A stretch of DNA of 12,526 nt from Fibrobacter sp. (GCA_017520105.1 JAFWRL010000318.1:1-12526); one strand, 5' to 3'. Shown: positions 1-6,368, numbered from the stretch's first letter. Notes: a model not told the origin generated them from the sequence alone. Program-made: numbers and translations.

Positions 1-192
1 ATCGCATCATCTTCCGCGATGGATATGGTCCGTTCCAAGTCAGACGCTCTCTGGCTTGTCCAGCGACCGGACGGCAGCGGCACCACTTGCAAGATGGAAT
101 ACGGCGAGCCGGCGGAAACCGTCACCGAGAAAAACGGATTGTTGTTGATAAATACTTTTTCGAATTGCATGCATAGGATTGCATTTCCTGCT
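1..192 (+). pseudogene. Upstream fragment of frame-broken gene (frame 1)
   Basis: The frame starting at base 1 is open from the window edge and reads like protein to about base 190, with a plausible mix of residues (for example DGSGTTCKMEYGEP) and mostly G or C third positions. Beyond about 195 the same frame becomes Arg/His/Gln-rich and looks like a shadow, while the frame one base over (frame 2) becomes clearly coding. Removing one base near 193 would join the two as one barrel-like protein. An alternative route through frame 3 (about 130-173) also gives a plausible beta-strand, so the exact break is uncertain. The true 5' end lies outside the window. No function can be assigned to this piece alone. 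Confidence 0.35.
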
Positions 193-622
193 CGGCATGC
201 CCACCAGGATAGGGACATTCGCATTGAGCGCGAGCATCAACTTCGGCATCAACAAAGGGAGTTCCTTCAAAATTCCAAACGAAAAGGACAAAACGGACAG
301 TGCGTCCTTCGAGCACAACGCTTTTGTACTCGCCACAGATTTCACCCTTTTGTACAGGCCGATATTCAACATCCACGACAAATATAATATGTGGGCAGTG
401 CAGCCGGAAATCGGCGTAGGCTATTACGATTTCGACAAGGACGTCTATTACTATTCACTCGGAATAAGGTACGAAAGGTCCGTGGAAAGTCTCAATTACC
501 GATTGCACAACTGGCCCGGAATCATCAACGGATGGAGCGTCGGGATATCGGCAAAAATGAAATATGCGCATTTTTTGGGTGTCACCGCAGACATCCGATT
601 TGCATTCCACCCGAGCTATTAA
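179..622 (+). CDS. Outer-membrane beta-barrel-like protein, C-terminal part, frame probably broken upstream
   Basis: This 147-residue reading ends in PSY and shows repeated strands of alternating hydrophobic and polar residues (TFALSASINFGI, VYYYSLGIRYE, GWSVGISAKMKY, GVTADIRFAF), typical of the C-terminal half of an outer-membrane beta-barrel. It has no signal peptide, so it is unlikely to be a complete gene. The TTG at 179 is only a formal start; ATG at 197 is another. The frame is blocked upstream by TGA TAA at 146-151, and the likely upstream part lies in a different frame. It may be a pseudogene, a sequencing indel or a short remnant. No convincing terminator follows; the next gene starts 150 bases downstream behind its own promoter-like motif. 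The specific family was not recognised. Confidence 0.5.
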   Translation: MHFLLGMPTRIGTFALSASINFGINKGSSFKIPNEKDKTDSASFEHNAFVLATDFTLLYRPIFNIHDKYNMWAVQPEIGVGYYDFDKDVYYYSLGIRYERSVESLNYRLHNWPGIINGWSVGISAKMKYAHFLGVTADIRFAFHPSY

Positions 623-701
623 GTATTCCTCTGACAACGAGTTGTAAAAATTGTGTATCCCACATCACTATTACAACGCGAAAACAACGCCCAAATTTTT
701 T

Positions 702-736
702 TTTACAAGCCATTATATATAATATTTCTATTTTAG
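702..736 (+). promoter_or_regulatory. Promoter-like motif before GH45 gene 1
   Basis: TTTACA at 702-707 is followed after 21 nt by TATTTTAG at 729-736. The same arrangement precedes the two following GH45 genes and, on the other strand, lemA. The implied transcript start near 743 leaves a leader of about 30 nt with GAGG at 761-764, 7 nt before the ATG. A TATAAT also occurs at 718-723 but has no well-spaced partner. The promoter role is inferred from conservation and position. Confidence 0.5.
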
Positions 737-771
737 GACTCGGTGTTTGGGGATAATTTCGAGGAACCTCT

Positions 772-2487
772 ATGAAATACCCCCTTTTGAAGTCCCTACT
801 CGCGCTGGGGACCGCAGTTTTGGCTTGTTCTTGTTCGGATGACAAAGCCTCCCCCAGTAGTGGTGGAGACGTAGTTTTTGTACCCTGTGAAGATGCCTGG
901 TATCTGCCCACAGAAGGTCTTGTCATTTTCAAAGCCCAGGCAAAAGTGACCGACGTGGCAGGCACGCAAATAGGCACCATAGTCAATGTCCCCAACACAA
1001 ACGTAGTTATTGTCAAGGACATGAATGGGCAAAATATCATCGATCAGCTCGACTTGGCCGACCAAAGCAAAGTGAAATTCATCCAGGGCAATCCGGGCAA
1101 CTGCACGTTGTCAGCCACCCCTCAGCCCGTCACTGTGCCAATCGCAACCTGCCAGCCGGCATGGTTCTTGGCAGGCGACAAAAACTACCTCATCTTCGCC
1201 GACCTCACCGTCACGGATGAAGCGGGCACCCCTGTAGGCGCCGTCGTCACGACAGCAAACCCGAACCTAGTGAACATGCTAGACCTTTCGGGCGCACCCA
1301 TCATCAACGGTATCGATCTTTCGACACTCTCGCTCACGACTGTTGATAACGTCCGCTACAAGATTACCGAACCCGCTTATCACTTGAAAGACGCTACGGG
1401 CGATTACGTTATCTACCCGACCACGGTCGTCACGAACCCGAGCGGCATTCCAGTCGGTTACGCGGACTTTGCTACCGGCACTATCAAGTCGCTGGACCAG
1501 ACCACCACGCTCACGACCGCAAACATAGCGGCCCTCCCCATTCTCATGCCAAACGGCAAGTGCGTGGACTTCGACGCCCCGGTTCCTCCGTCTTCTTCTA
1601 GCGTAGTGACTCCGCCAAAGCCTGGGAGCTCTAGCAGCGTCACTCCGCCTACTCCGAAGAGCAGCGCACAGGCCAAGAGCAGCAGTTCCGTCGCAAAGAG
1701 CAGTTCTTCTGTTGCCAAGAGCAGCAGCTCCGTCGCAAAGAGCAGTTCCTCCGTCGTAACCGGCGGCTGCCCGAAAATCACCGTCAAGGGTGGCGCAAGC
1801 GGTAGCGGATTTGCATCCCGTTACTGGGACTGCTGCATGCCCAGCTGCGCCTGGAACGAAAATTCCGGCGGAAACCCGACCAAGACATGCGACTCCAGAG
1901 GAAAGAATGAAATCGGCAACGGCAGCGGCAGTGTCTGCTCCGGCGGTGGTGGCGCCACCTGCACCAGCCAGATTCCGTTCACAGTCGATGGCTGCGAAGA
2001 ATACGGATTTGCTTTCGCCGCCGTGCCCGCCTCCAACGGTGGCCAGTGCGGTAAGTGCTTCCAGCTCACCTTTACCGGCGAAGGCCATTACAATTCTACG
2101 AACGCCAACACCAAAAGGCTCAAGAGCAAGGGCAAGAAGCTCATCGTCATGGCCACAAACATCGGTGGCGACGTCCAGCAAGGACAGTTCGATATCTTGA
2201 TTCCGGGTGGCGGCGTCGGCATGTTCAACGGATGCAGCCAGATGGGCTGGGGTAACCAAGGCCAACAGTACGGCGGTCTCCTCTCCGACTGCGAAACAGA
2301 GAAAAACTACAAGGCCGATCAATACGCGAAGTGCCTCACCGACAAGTGCAACAAGGCTTTCGGCAATGATACAGAAGCAAAGAAGGGCTGTATGTTCCTT
2401 GTCGAGTGGATGGAATCTGCCGGCAACCCGGAGCACAACTACACCGAAGTGGAATGCCCGGACGTTCTCAAGCAGCGTTACAAATAA
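772..2487 (+). CDS. GH45 endoglucanase lipoprotein 1 (three module-A repeats + Ser linker + GH45)
   Basis: Predicted secreted endo-beta-1,4-glucanase that inverts the anomeric carbon while cutting cellulose internally. Of 571 residues, 1-20 are a lipoprotein signal with Cys21 (Cys19 is an alternative) followed by SDD. Three related repeats of about 65-70 residues follow (roughly 36-105, 122-193, 197-262), opening with AWYL, AWFL and AYHL. A Ser/Pro linker (272-330) contains four AKSSSSV units. The GH45 domain spans about 340-571, with the signature RYWDCC and catalytic Asp353 and Asp474 (in GQFD), plus Asp467 in GGD, matching D10, D121 and D114 of the Humicola enzyme from memory. Many cysteines suggest disulfides. 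GAGG 7 nt upstream supports the ATG. The gene has its own terminator and heads a tandem array of three. Confidence 0.93.
   Translation: MKYPLLKSLLALGTAVLACSCSDDKASPSSGGDVVFVPCEDAWYLPTEGLVIFKAQAKVTDVAGTQIGTIVNVPNTNVVIVKDMNGQNIIDQLDLADQSKVKFIQGNPGNCTLSATPQPVTVPIATCQPAWFLAGDKNYLIFADLTVTDEAGTPVGAVVTTANPNLVNMLDLSGAPIINGIDLSTLSLTTVDNVRYKITEPAYHLKDATGDYVIYPTTVVTNPSGIPVGYADFATGTIKSLDQTTTLTTANIAALPILMPNGKCVDFDAPVPPSSSSVVTPPKPGSSSSVTPPTPKSSAQAKSSSSVAKSSSSVAKSSSSVAKSSSSVVTGGCPKITVKGGASGSGFASRYWDCCMPSCAWNENSGGNPTKTCDSRGKNEIGNGSGSVCSGGGGATCTSQIPFTVDGCEEYGFAFAAVPASNGGQCGKCFQLTFTGEGHYNSTNANTKRLKSKGKKLIVMATNIGGDVQQGQFDILIPGGGVGMFNGCSQMGWGNQGQQYGGLLSDCETEKNYKADQYAKCLTDKCNKAFGNDTEAKKGCMFLVEWMESAGNPEHNYTEVECPDVLKQRYK
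1672..1755 (+). repeat. Four tandem 21-nt units encoding AKSSSSV
   Basis: Residues 301-328 of GH45 protein 1 are exactly four copies of AKSSSSV. At DNA level the units differ at synonymous serine and valine positions (AGC, TCC, TCT; GTC, GTT), so the peptide is better conserved than the DNA. This forms part of the flexible linker between the N-terminal repeats and the catalytic domain. Confidence 0.9.
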
Positions 2488-2515
2488 GCCTATTTAAAGT
2501 TCACTACATTTTTCC

Positions 2516-2542
2516 AGTCCAGGCCGCAAGCCTGGGCTTTTT
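2516..2542 (+). terminator. Rho-independent terminator of GH45 gene 1
   Basis: CCAGGC (2519-2524) pairs with GCCTGG (2530-2535) around the loop CGCAA. The stem extends by A-T, G-C and a G-T wobble to 2516/2538, and a five-T run follows at 2538-2542. It lies 29 nt after the stop codon. Confidence 0.85.
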
Positions 2543-2550
2543 GTTCATTG

Positions 2551-2624
2551 GTTATTAGTTATTGGTCATTAGTTATTAGTTGCTGGTTATTGGTTGTTGC
2601 TAATGACCATTGACTATTGACCAG
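2551..2624 (+). repeat. Heptamer repeat-hairpin element A
   Basis: Seven consecutive degenerate heptamers fill 2551-2599: GTTATTA, GTTATTG, GTCATTA, GTTATTA, GTTGCTG, GTTATTG, GTTGTTG. A weaker copy, TTCATTG, precedes them. The repeat then switches to its reverse complement, also with period 7 (CTAATGA, CCATTGA, CTATTGA, CCAG; 2600-2624). TGGTCATTAG (2563-2572) pairs perfectly with CTAATGACCA (2600-2609), and CTGGT (2583-2587) can pair with ACCAG (2620-2624). It lies between the terminator of GH45 gene 1 and the promoter of gene 2. Function is unknown. Confidence 0.8.
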
Positions 2625-2657
2625 CCACTTATATTATAAAATCATTATCTTACAAAA

Positions 2658-2693
2658 TTTACATGGATTTTTCCATAAATCAAATTATCTTTT
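2658..2693 (+). promoter_or_regulatory. Promoter-like motif before GH45 gene 2
   Basis: TTTACA at 2658-2663, then 22 nt, then TATCTTTT at 2686-2693. Sequence and spacing match those before GH45 gene 3. The implied start of transcription near 2700 lies downstream of 2617, which argues against any coding start earlier than about 2700. Confidence 0.55.
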
Positions 2694-2714
2694 AGCGTGG
2701 ATGGAATTGGTGGA

Positions 2715-2730
2715 ACTTTCGCAAGAAAGT
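2715..2730 (+). other. Small leader hairpin with GCAA tetraloop
   Basis: ACTTTC (2715-2720) and GAAAGT (2725-2730) form a perfect 6-bp stem closed by the GNRA-type tetraloop GCAA, followed by CATTTTTGG. It would lie in the 5' leader of GH45 gene 2, between the inferred promoter and the GAGG at 2748-2751. It could stabilise the leader or act as a weak attenuator; it is too short and AT-rich to call a terminator. Confidence 0.45.
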
Positions 2731-2757
2731 CATTTTTGGTTTTATTTGAGGATGACT

Positions 2758-4344
2758 ATGAAACACCAATTCCTAAAGTCCGTTCTGGTCCTAGGCTCCG
2801 TCCTAACGTTCATCAACTGTTCCGAAGAGGCTACAAACGCCGCCGGCAGTATCGACCCCAACACCATAACCGAAAACCTGGTTCCGTCCAGTGCCGCAAT
2901 CCCTGTATCTTCGGCAACGGTGACACCGACCACCCCTATAACACCTGATATTCCAGGTACATCGGCAGCAAACGGACAGACGGCGATTTCTTCACCGAGC
3001 GTAAATCCGGGATTGTCTTCGGCAGCCACGCAGCCGGGAACATCCTCGCCAAACGTGCCACAGGGAATTTCCTCAAGCAGCGTTGCCAAGGCTGGTTCTT
3101 CCAACAGTGCCAAGCCGGCAAGTTCTGCAGCCGTAAAGCCGCAGAGCAGTGCAGCAGCAGATAAAAAGAGCAGCTCATCGACTGAACAGCCGCAGACCGT
3201 AGGCAAAATCACCGTCACGGGAAGCCTGACCCAGACCGTCGCCAAGGGCGCCTCCATCAGCAAAATCACCTTTAGCGGTGTGGAATCCGAACCGCAGCGC
3301 AACTGGAAACTGCATTTCTTGCAGGCAAACTACGACAAGAATGCCAAGACTTACACCCTCGAAGGCTCCGTCCCCGATTACTGGAACACAGAAAAGGAGA
3401 CCGAAGAGATTACCATCGACGGCCAGAAGTTCTCCTTCGTCTTGACGCTTGCCGGGAACTCCACGCCACAACCAGGCAGTTCCGCAACGTCAAACAACGA
3501 AAAATCTTCTTCGTCCCAGCAACAGCCCAAGTCTTCTAGCAGCGTCAAGGCCTCCAGCTCCAGCGTAGCTTCTTCGAGCAGCGTCAAGTCGTCCAGTTCG
3601 CAGGCAAACGCTAACGCCGCTGCCGAAGAATCCAAGTACCTCAACGCCGGCGCCGGCGGCCAGCCTGGCTGGGCAACCCGCTACTGGGACTGCTGCATGC
3701 CCCACTGCGCGCAACCCGCCCACGGAGGCACGGCCAGCACTTGCAGCGCCAATGGCGGAAAGACCCGCATAGACAACAACAGCAACAAAAACGTCTGTCA
3801 AGAAGGCGGACAGGGCTCCACCTGCACAAGCCAGATTCCCATCATCGTAAGCGACAAGCTCGCCTACGCTTTTGCGGCAACCCCCGGTAACGACAACACC
3901 TGCGGCAAATGCTTCGCCCTCACCTTTACCGGCCGAGGCAAGTACGAAACCAAAACGAACCACGAAAAACTCAAAGGCAAGACCCTCGTCGTGATGGCAT
4001 CGAACATCGGCTACGATGTCTCCGGCGGCCAGTTCGACGTGATGATTCCGGGCGGCGGCTTTGGCGCCTTTAACGGATGTTCCCGGATGGGCTGGAACAT
4101 TCCGCAGAATACGACGACATATGGCGGCTTCCTTTCTGACTGCGAAAACGAATCCGGCTATGATGGCGACGTATATTCCAAACGCAAGGAATGCCTTACC
4201 AAAAAGTGCAACAGCGCTTTTGCAAACGACACTGAAGCCAAGGAAGGCTGTCTCTTCCTTGCAACTTGGATGGAAGCGGCAGGCAACCCGGAACACACCT
4301 ACAAGGAAGTCCCGTGCCCCGAAGCCCTTAAGGCGAAATACTAA
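2758..4344 (+). CDS. GH45 endoglucanase lipoprotein 2 (Ser/Pro-rich region + module B + Ser linker + GH45)
   Basis: Predicted surface or periplasmic endo-beta-1,4-glucanase of 528 residues. The ATG at 2758 was chosen because GAGG (2748-2751) sits 6 nt upstream and the resulting N-terminus is a lipoprotein signal with Cys21 followed by SEE; the frame stays open back to 2617, but that would bury the signal. Residues about 28-148 are Ser/Thr/Pro-rich and probably disordered. Module B (about 149-233) follows, a beta-rich domain opening GKITVTGSLTQTVAKGA, then a poly-Ser linker (238-285) and GH45 (about 295-528) with RYWDCC Asp311, Asp420 and Asp427. The Trp eight residues after the catalytic base in the two sister proteins is Gln319 here, and the loop after GMGW-like MGW is NIPQNTTTYGG rather than GxQGxQYGG, so cleft specificity may differ. 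Confidence 0.93.
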   Translation: MKHQFLKSVLVLGSVLTFINCSEEATNAAGSIDPNTITENLVPSSAAIPVSSATVTPTTPITPDIPGTSAANGQTAISSPSVNPGLSSAATQPGTSSPNVPQGISSSSVAKAGSSNSAKPASSAAVKPQSSAAADKKSSSSTEQPQTVGKITVTGSLTQTVAKGASISKITFSGVESEPQRNWKLHFLQANYDKNAKTYTLEGSVPDYWNTEKETEEITIDGQKFSFVLTLAGNSTPQPGSSATSNNEKSSSSQQQPKSSSSVKASSSSVASSSSVKSSSSQANANAAAEESKYLNAGAGGQPGWATRYWDCCMPHCAQPAHGGTASTCSANGGKTRIDNNSNKNVCQEGGQGSTCTSQIPIIVSDKLAYAFAATPGNDNTCGKCFALTFTGRGKYETKTNHEKLKGKTLVVMASNIGYDVSGGQFDVMIPGGGFGAFNGCSRMGWNIPQNTTTYGGFLSDCENESGYDGDVYSKRKECLTKKCNSAFANDTEAKEGCLFLATWMEAAGNPEHTYKEVPCPEALKAKY

Positions 4345-4364
4345 TTTCAAATTCAAAAAGGAAC

Positions 4365-4398
4365 AAAACGCCCCAAAAGCGGGCGTTTTTTCTTTTTT
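4365..4398 (+). terminator. Rho-independent terminator of GH45 gene 2
   Basis: AAAACGCCC (4365-4373) pairs with GGGCGTTTT (4381-4389) around the 7-nt loop CAAAAGC, followed by T4386-4391, one C, and six more Ts. It lies 20 nt after the stop codon. Confidence 0.88.
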
Positions 4399-4468
4399 GT
4401 AAGTCCTTGACATTAAATGGATTGCGTCAAATCACACATGTACTGATTTCCTGTTCTTTTTACTCTTA

Positions 4469-4504
4469 TTTACAAGCAATTTTTCCAATAGTTTTGTATC
4501 TTTT
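4469..4504 (+). promoter_or_regulatory. Promoter-like motif before GH45 gene 3
   Basis: TTTACA at 4469-4474, then 22 nt, then TATCTTTT at 4497-4504. The core before gene 2 is the same, and both share ATTTTTCCA inside the spacer. The implied start near 4511 gives a leader of about 42 nt. Confidence 0.55.
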
Positions 4505-4552
4505 CTGCGAGGATTGGAATAAGGGTGAAATTTAACAAGGGCTTACTGTATC

Positions 4553-6274
4553 ATGAAGAATAAAATATTCAAAACCCTCGCTATTTTCGGGCTTTCTGTT
4601 ATCGCATGGAACTGCTCCGGAGACCCTGCTTCACCCATAAAAGAACATAATGAAATTATTGCTAACGGGAAACCGGCGCTCGAAGTCGATCAGAGCTGCT
4701 GGATGCTCATCGCTGGCACACAAATTTTCTTAATTGTACCTAATGCAGACGGCACATTTTCTGTAACGGACGAACACAGCATTCCTGTCGGCGCCTTTGA
4801 CGCGGCCACGGCTTCCATCATCGATGCAGCTGGTACGCCAGTTGTCTCAAACGTAGATTTGACCCAGCTCCCGGTTGTTAATCCGGACAAGACCATTTCC
4901 TATATAGACGGTTCCAAGGCAACCATCGACGGAAAAACGATTCTACTTCCGGGCGGAATCGACCCGAACGCAGGCACTTCTGTCCCGGTGGTTTTAAGCA
5001 GTTCCTCGGCAGGCCCCCTCATCGTTGCAAGCTCCAGTTCCGTAGCAAAGCCTATGTCCGCAACTGCAACTTCGTCTTCGCAAAAGGCAGAAGATCCCAA
5101 ACCGGCAAGTTCTTCTTCCAAGGCGCCTGAAGAAGGCAAGATCGGCTCCATAACGTATAAAGGAAGCCTCTCGCAGACCGTCGCCAAAGGCGGTGCAATC
5201 AGCCCCGTCACGTTCAGCGGTCTCAAGAGCCACCCGTCCAGGCAGTCCTGGAACCTCTGGTCTATCAATGATAGCGACTGCAAATACGACGAAAGCGCGA
5301 AGACTTTCACCATCAACGGCACAGTCAGCAAGGACATCTCAGCAGGTGAAGTCTCTGAAACGTGGATTATGGACGGTACTGCAGTGACGCTCACGGTGGA
5401 AGTCACGGACGGAAGCGGCACCACCAAAAAGTCCTCCTCTAGCCAAAAAGAAGCGAAATCTTCTAGCAGCACGGCTAAGTCCTCTTCTGCACAAACTGCA
5501 ACTTCAAGCGCAACGACCACGACTTCTTCGGCAAGCAACAATTCAGGTACATCTGCGAAAAGCAAACTCAAGTACATATCAGGCGGCCGAAGCGGTAAAG
5601 GCTGGGCCACCCGTTACTGGGACTGCTGCAAGCCGCATTGCTCTTGGCCTGAACACGCCCACGGCAACTACTCCAAGCAGTGCACCAACAAGGGCACGAA
5701 GGAAAGCACCGACTGGGGTGGCGGAAGCATCTGCAGCGGTGGTGGCCTCATGACCTGCACAAGCCAGATTCCTATAGTCATTGACGACAGTCTCGCCTAC
5801 GCCTTCGCGGCAGTCCCGGCAGCGGACGGCGGTTCCTGCGGCAAGTGCTACGCCCTCGCCTTCGATGGCCGAGGCAAGTACGAACGCAAAACGAACCACA
5901 TAAGACTCGAAGGAAAGATTCTCGTTGTCATGACAACAAATATCGGTGGCGACGTTCAGCAGGGGCAGTTCGACGTGATGATTCCAGGTGGCGGTGTCGG
6001 CCTCTTCAACGGATGCTCAAGCATGGGCTGGGGCAAACAGGGCGAACAGTACGGTGGTCTCCTCTCTGAATGCGAAAAGGAAGCCGGCACTGCAGGCAAC
6101 CTGCTCACCAAGCGCAAGGAATGCCTCGCGAAAAAATGTGAAAGTTCTTTTGCCAACGATGCAAAGGCCAAGGAAGGTTGCATGTTCCTCGCCACTTGGA
6201 TGGAAGCAGCTGGCAACCCGACACACAATTACAGAGAAGTGGAATGCCCGCCTGAACTCAAGGCACAGTACTAA
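4553..6274 (+). CDS. GH45 endoglucanase lipoprotein 3 (one module A + module B + Ser linkers + GH45)
   Basis: Predicted endo-beta-1,4-glucanase lipoprotein of 573 residues and the most complete of the three in module content. The signal peptide leads to Cys21 (AWNC, a loose lipobox) followed by SGD. One copy of module A lies at about 47-115 (CWML ... IPVGAFDAAT ... DAAGTPVVSNVDL), clearly related to the repeats in protein 1. A Ser-rich linker (148-192) leads to module B (about 196-286, GSLSQTVAKGGAI), shared with protein 2. A second Ser/Thr linker (292-335) leads to GH45 (about 340-573) with RYWDCC Asp357, Asp467 and Asp474. Its catalytic domain resembles protein 1 more than protein 2 (NIGGDVQQGQFD, MGWGKQGEQYGG). 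The ribosome site AAGGG (4537-4541) sits 11 nt upstream, rather far. Confidence 0.93.
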   Translation: MKNKIFKTLAIFGLSVIAWNCSGDPASPIKEHNEIIANGKPALEVDQSCWMLIAGTQIFLIVPNADGTFSVTDEHSIPVGAFDAATASIIDAAGTPVVSNVDLTQLPVVNPDKTISYIDGSKATIDGKTILLPGGIDPNAGTSVPVVLSSSSAGPLIVASSSSVAKPMSATATSSSQKAEDPKPASSSSKAPEEGKIGSITYKGSLSQTVAKGGAISPVTFSGLKSHPSRQSWNLWSINDSDCKYDESAKTFTINGTVSKDISAGEVSETWIMDGTAVTLTVEVTDGSGTTKKSSSSQKEAKSSSSTAKSSSAQTATSSATTTTSSASNNSGTSAKSKLKYISGGRSGKGWATRYWDCCKPHCSWPEHAHGNYSKQCTNKGTKESTDWGGGSICSGGGLMTCTSQIPIVIDDSLAYAFAAVPAADGGSCGKCYALAFDGRGKYERKTNHIRLEGKILVVMTTNIGGDVQQGQFDVMIPGGGVGLFNGCSSMGWGKQGEQYGGLLSECEKEAGTAGNLLTKRKECLAKKCESSFANDAKAKEGCMFLATWMEAAGNPTHNYREVECPPELKAQY

Positions 6275-6275
6275 T

Positions 6276-6344
6276 TGAGCTATGAGCTGTGAGTAGTGAG
6301 TTAATGTTAGGCAGCAAGGCTGCGAATTAAAAACTCAATGCTCA
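6276..6344 (+). repeat. Heptamer repeat-hairpin element B
   Basis: Four heptamers, TGAGCTA, TGAGCTG, TGAGTAG and TGAGTTA, occupy 6276-6303, starting two bases after the stop codon of GH45 gene 3. The unit at 6290-6302 can pair with 6332-6344 (11 of 13 matches), with the core TGAGTT/AACTCA at 6297-6302 and 6332-6337. The enclosed region carries a perfect small hairpin, GCAGC-AAG-GCTGC (6311-6323). It would sit in the 3' untranslated part of the gene 3 transcript, before the terminator. Function is unknown. Confidence 0.7.
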
Positions 6345-6368
6345 GAGCAAGCTACAGATAAGAGAATA

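Noticed and set aside
631..648. Terminator after the first gene (ACAAC/GTTGT then AAAAA)
   Set aside because: The stem is only 4-5 bp with a tiny loop and no T run on the plus strand.
718..723. TATAAT as a sigma-70 -10 box for GH45 gene 1
   Set aside because: No -35-like sequence lies 16-18 nt upstream, and it is not conserved before genes 2 and 3; kept only as an alternative.
1279..2436. Long minus-strand open frame (385 aa) opposite GH45 gene 1
   Set aside because: It is antisense to a well-supported enzyme, has a composition rich in Ala/Val/Gly/Arg and no recognisable motifs; it arises from the codon bias of the plus-strand gene.
2551..2624. CRISPR array
   Set aside because: The units are contiguous heptamers without spacers, and no cas genes are present.
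2617..2757. N-terminal extension of GH45 gene 2 by 47 residues
   Set aside because: It precedes the inferred promoter, lacks a ribosome site and would place the lipoprotein signal inside the protein.
3490..4413. Minus-strand open frame (307 aa) opposite GH45 gene 2
   Set aside because: Same kind of antisense shadow, and it would run through the gene 2 terminator.
4410..4440. TTGAC ... GTCAA inverted repeat in the gene 2-gene 3 spacer
   Set aside because: Only 5-bp arms, seen once, with no link to a regulator.
4900..5610. Minus-strand open frame (236 aa) opposite GH45 gene 3
   Set aside because: Leu/Glu-rich runs are the reverse reading of serine linkers; no independent start signal.
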